NCBI GenBank assembly: GCA_902729315.2
Contig: LR746266.1
Location: forward strand, 5,772,259-5,836,258
Direction of reading: 5' to 3'
DNA: 64,000 bases
DNA from: Spirodela intermedia
Lineage: Eukaryota; Streptophyta; Magnoliopsida; Alismatales; Araceae
Shown here: piece by piece, positions 61,537-64,000 of the stretch
Layout of the letters: the number at the start of each line of letters is the position of its first letter
Position numbering within the stretch: the stretch's first letter is position 1
Position numbers and translations under genes: made by a program
Notes under the pieces: model-generated
The model's input: the letters and a program-made list of their open reading frames with translations, nothing else
Database searches by the model: none
What the model was told of the DNA's origin: nothing

Positions 61537-62526
61537 TTAGTGATCTTTGAGGACGGTGGTGGAGTTGTCGCCGGCGGCGAGGGGGCGGCGGGAGGCGGAG
61601 CGGTCGTCCTTGGGGAACGGCACGCAGCTCCAGCAAGGCCGGCCCTTCACGTTGTACTTGAGGAGGAAGAGGAGCAAGAGGGCGGCGTTGAGGAGGGAGT
61701 TGAAGACCCATGCGCCGATGCCGTTGCAGCCGCCCTTGCAGAAATGGAGGAGGAGCACGCCGAAATCGCAGGCCAGGGTGCAGGCCACGAACATGGCCTG
61801 GCAGGACGCAAGCACCGCCGGGAAGGGTACCCCCCACGGCAGCCCCACGCCGAGCCAGAAGCGGTAGCCGTAGACGACGAGGGAGGAGAGGGTGGTGGAG
61901 AGGATGGTCATCACCTGCACGGACTGGGAGAACTCGAGGAAGAGGAAGGAGGTGCAGACGGGGATGGAGTAGTTGGAGAGGAGCCGCGCGAGGGAGAGGG
62001 AGCCACCGCCGCTGCCGTCGTCGCCGTCGTCTCCGCGGTGGCGGGCGATGAGGAAGAAGGACCGGAGCAAGTGGAGGAAGCGAGAGAGGTAGAAAGCGTA
62101 AGACCAGAAGAAGACCCTGCCGGAGGGGCGGGTCCCCGGGGGGAAGCAGAGGAGCCACTGTAGTGGGTGGGTGAGCTGCGAGGTGCGCCGGTTGAGCCAG
62201 AACCAGTGGGTGTCGCGGATTTCTGCGGCGGAGGAGAGGAGGGTCCCTAGGAAGATGACGGCGGAGACGAGGGCCATGGATAGTGAGTGCACCGCCGGGA
62301 GAGGACCCAGGGGGAGGGGCCGGCGGCGGCCGGCGATGCGGAGGAGGAGGTGCAGAGCCAGCGCCGCCGAGAGGTACGCGGCGATGGAGGAGACGAGGAA
62401 GTACCAGGTTGAACCCCACGACTGGGAGTGGCTCCACCGGAATCCTACGATCGCCGGGTGCTCCGTCAACCAGTACGCCACCACCATCCCTCCCCCCATC
62501 CTCCTCCGTCTCTTCCGACGACCCAC
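61537..62526 (-). CDS. ELO-type (GNS1/SUR4) fatty acid elongase-like membrane protein
   Basis: Multi-pass ER membrane protein of the ELO family; plant members are linked to very-long-chain fatty acid or sphingolipid metabolism, but the substrate is not shown here. Intronless, 329 residues from ATG 62526. An internal Met at 62499 (MGGGMVVAYWLTEHP) fits the usual plant start better, giving 320. Visible are WLTEHPAIVGFRWSHSQSWG, about seven hydrophobic segments, FLHLLRSFFL, then LFLEFSQSVQV, VVYGYRFW and KGGCNGIGAWVFNS, which are plant ELO signatures. I find no HxxHH box, the histidine motif of animal and yeast ELOs. The tail is basic and rich in Ser/Arg. The transcript ends into a CT/C simple repeat. 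Confidence 0.88.
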   Translation of the reverse strand: MGRRKRRRRMGGGMVVAYWLTEHPAIVGFRWSHSQSWGSTWYFLVSSIAAYLSAALALHLLLRIAGRRRPLPLGPLPAVHSLSMALVSAVIFLGTLLSSAAEIRDTHWFWLNRRTSQLTHPLQWLLCFPPGTRPSGRVFFWSYAFYLSRFLHLLRSFFLIARHRGDDGDDGSGGGSLSLARLLSNYSIPVCTSFLFLEFSQSVQVMTILSTTLSSLVVYGYRFWLGVGLPWGVPFPAVLASCQAMFVACTLACDFGVLLLHFCKGGCNGIGAWVFNSLLNAALLLLFLLKYNVKGRPCWSCVPFPKDDRSASRRPLAAGDNSTTVLKDH

Positions 62527-64000
62527 CTCCCACCTATTGTCGGTGGAGCATCGGCACCGGATAATCTACAGCTTCGGCGCCATGCCTCGAGGTCCAGCAA
62601 GTACTTGTTCTCCTCAGACAAGATAAATGAACCCCGCAAAGGGAGAGAGACACAGAGAGAGAGAGATTGGAGAGGTAGGGAAGAGACGAGGTTGTTGTTG
62701 CGTGGAACGCGCATGACCGTGGATTTTCCGCCGCGGAATCTCGTCTTCCGTCGAATGCACGAGTTCCCCGTGTAGCGACAACAGGTCGATTTTATTGGTG
62801 GATGTATGACGTCAATCCGTCCAATCTCTCACTGAGACGTCGAGTTGGATTACGTCTGCCGCCTCAGGGCGGCGGCGTCTGCCGGTCGTTGTAAAAGTGG
62901 CGGGTCCAATTATCAAAACAGTCACTTTCCTTTTGGATCCGAAACCGATAATGAAATCGCGAGCCGATTGACTGGGTAGTGTTTACCTGTAGTCTGTTGT
63001 CTCGCACGGGAAAATCCTTCAAAACTTCCACGTGTTAGATCTTGCCGGCGGCGCCTCCTCGGATAGTCAACCCCCACAAATGGGCCCCTCCACGTAGGCT
63101 TCTTGACTTTTTACGAAATATCTGCATAAATTAATTTGAAAAATATATGCCCCAGGTCAAAGATCCCTTCTGAAGAGATTCTCCGAGTGTCAGATACCTC
63201 GCCTTTTGGCTGGCTCGCGCCAAAGTGGGCCGCATCTCGATTACATTGTCTAATGGGCCAACGCTTTCCTTAATGTCAGTCGGCCCGGCCCGTTTCAGGG
63301 CTCCACTTGTCGGTTGCAGGCCCGACCAGCTAACATATTCCACAACGTGATAGAGAAGAGAAAGAAGAGAGAGAGAGAGGGAGAATATTCGCAGGCTATA
63401 TCCCCATATGCCCTGTTTAACCATATGGTCCAAGGGTTTTAGGTTGTATGGTGGATATTGAATTTTTATTTTTTAGAAAATATGAAATAATAAGATAAAC
63501 GAAAATAGTTACTTTGATGATACAGAAAATGGAGACATCTCATGGTCAAACGCTGCTGATATTTAAATAATTATTTTCTAGATTTTTTCAGTAGATAATT
63601 TACGATTTATCCAGCTGTTTTTACCACTTTTTACCACCCCATCCCTTGTCCACGCGGAGCTGAGCTGGCTCTCAGAGAGTCTACATAAACCCAACCAGTC
63701 AACACCAACGTCTTTCCACTCTTCAGACTGCAGGGCTGTGAGATCTTGGCGGCGGGGTTTGGCTTCTTGCTTTCGGTCTGGTCTGAGTCAATTAATGGGA
63801 GGGAAGAAGAGTAGACAGCGGTTACCATACGACTGAGGGATTGACCGCATGCACGCAGGATTGGCAACATTGCATTTACGCTGCACATGGCGGCGCCAGG
63901 CAGCATGTGCCGTGCGGCGCCACCCAGCACCCTCCTCCTCCCTCCTCGCCGGTGGCGGGTGGTGGTGTAGTCGTGGGATCTCCGTCGAAGGGCAGCGTTG
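62527..64000. other. ELO upstream region to the window edge, no supported gene
   Basis: The first 250 bp (purine-rich on the plus strand) would be the ELO leader and promoter. The rest is mixed, with AT-rich sequence around 63430-63610. GC-rich sequence from about 63800 to the edge may be the beginning of another gene, but neither strand gives a recognisable protein. The minus-strand frame at 63631-63930 has no family features. Confidence 0.4.

Noticed and set aside
63631-63930. 99-codon minus-strand open frame near the right edge
   Set aside because: No recognisable domain. It could belong to a gene continuing past the window, but nothing in it supports that.
1-64000. CRISPR arrays, operons, bacterial-type systems, organelle insertions, rRNA genes
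   Set aside because: The window is plant nuclear DNA. I saw no regularly spaced repeats with unique spacers, no rRNA and no clear plastid or mitochondrial segment.

Overview
This is nuclear DNA from a flowering plant. GC-rich first exons, GT-AG introns, AT-rich intergenic stretches with long GA/CT microsatellites and Ty1/copia and Ty3/gypsy relics all point that way. The strong GC bias of several coding regions (single- or two-exon genes with C/G third positions) suggests a monocot outside the grasses, but I cannot name the species. All gene models were built by hand from splice sites and reading-frame continuity. For every multi-exon model the exon phases close exactly, but none has been tested against transcripts.

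Layout: (1) 1-6.8 kb: the 3' end of an unidentified gene, then a 13-exon ROF1/FKBP62-type co-chaperone with three FKBP domains and a TPR. (2) 7-21 kb: a tandem array of serine carboxypeptidase-like (SCPL) sequences. One 14-exon copy is apparently complete (15483-18844). At least four others are broken copies with different internal deletions. They lie among repeats that carry a GA microsatellite and a hairpin upstream of the duplicated SCPL promoter. A copia LTR relic lies just downstream of the intact copy. (3) 21-24.4 kb: AT-rich, no gene recognised. (4) 24.4-26.6 kb: an L-gulonolactone oxidase-like flavoenzyme. (5) 29.3-31.6 kb: a GT14-family glycosyltransferase and a small PsaN-like chloroplast protein, about 270 bp apart. 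(6) 34.3-38.0 kb: a mitochondrial calcium uniporter (MCU) gene and, on the minus strand, a thaumatin-like protein. (7) 39.3-43.1 kb: a decayed Ty3/gypsy element, in two parts separated by about 1.8 kb. (8) 43.6-60.7 kb: a 22-exon PLAA/DOA1 homologue with WD40, PFU and PUL domains, occupying 17 kb because of large introns. (9) 61.5-62.5 kb: an intronless ELO-type elongase on the minus strand.

The genes look like unrelated plant housekeeping and defence-type genes and form no operon or cluster-like pathway. The most distinctive region is the SCPL array: it preserves a birth-and-death history, and its surviving copy has an unusual nucleophile-elbow sequence (GQSQGG in place of the usual GDSYSG/GESYAG). 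I did not find a convincing new biological system.
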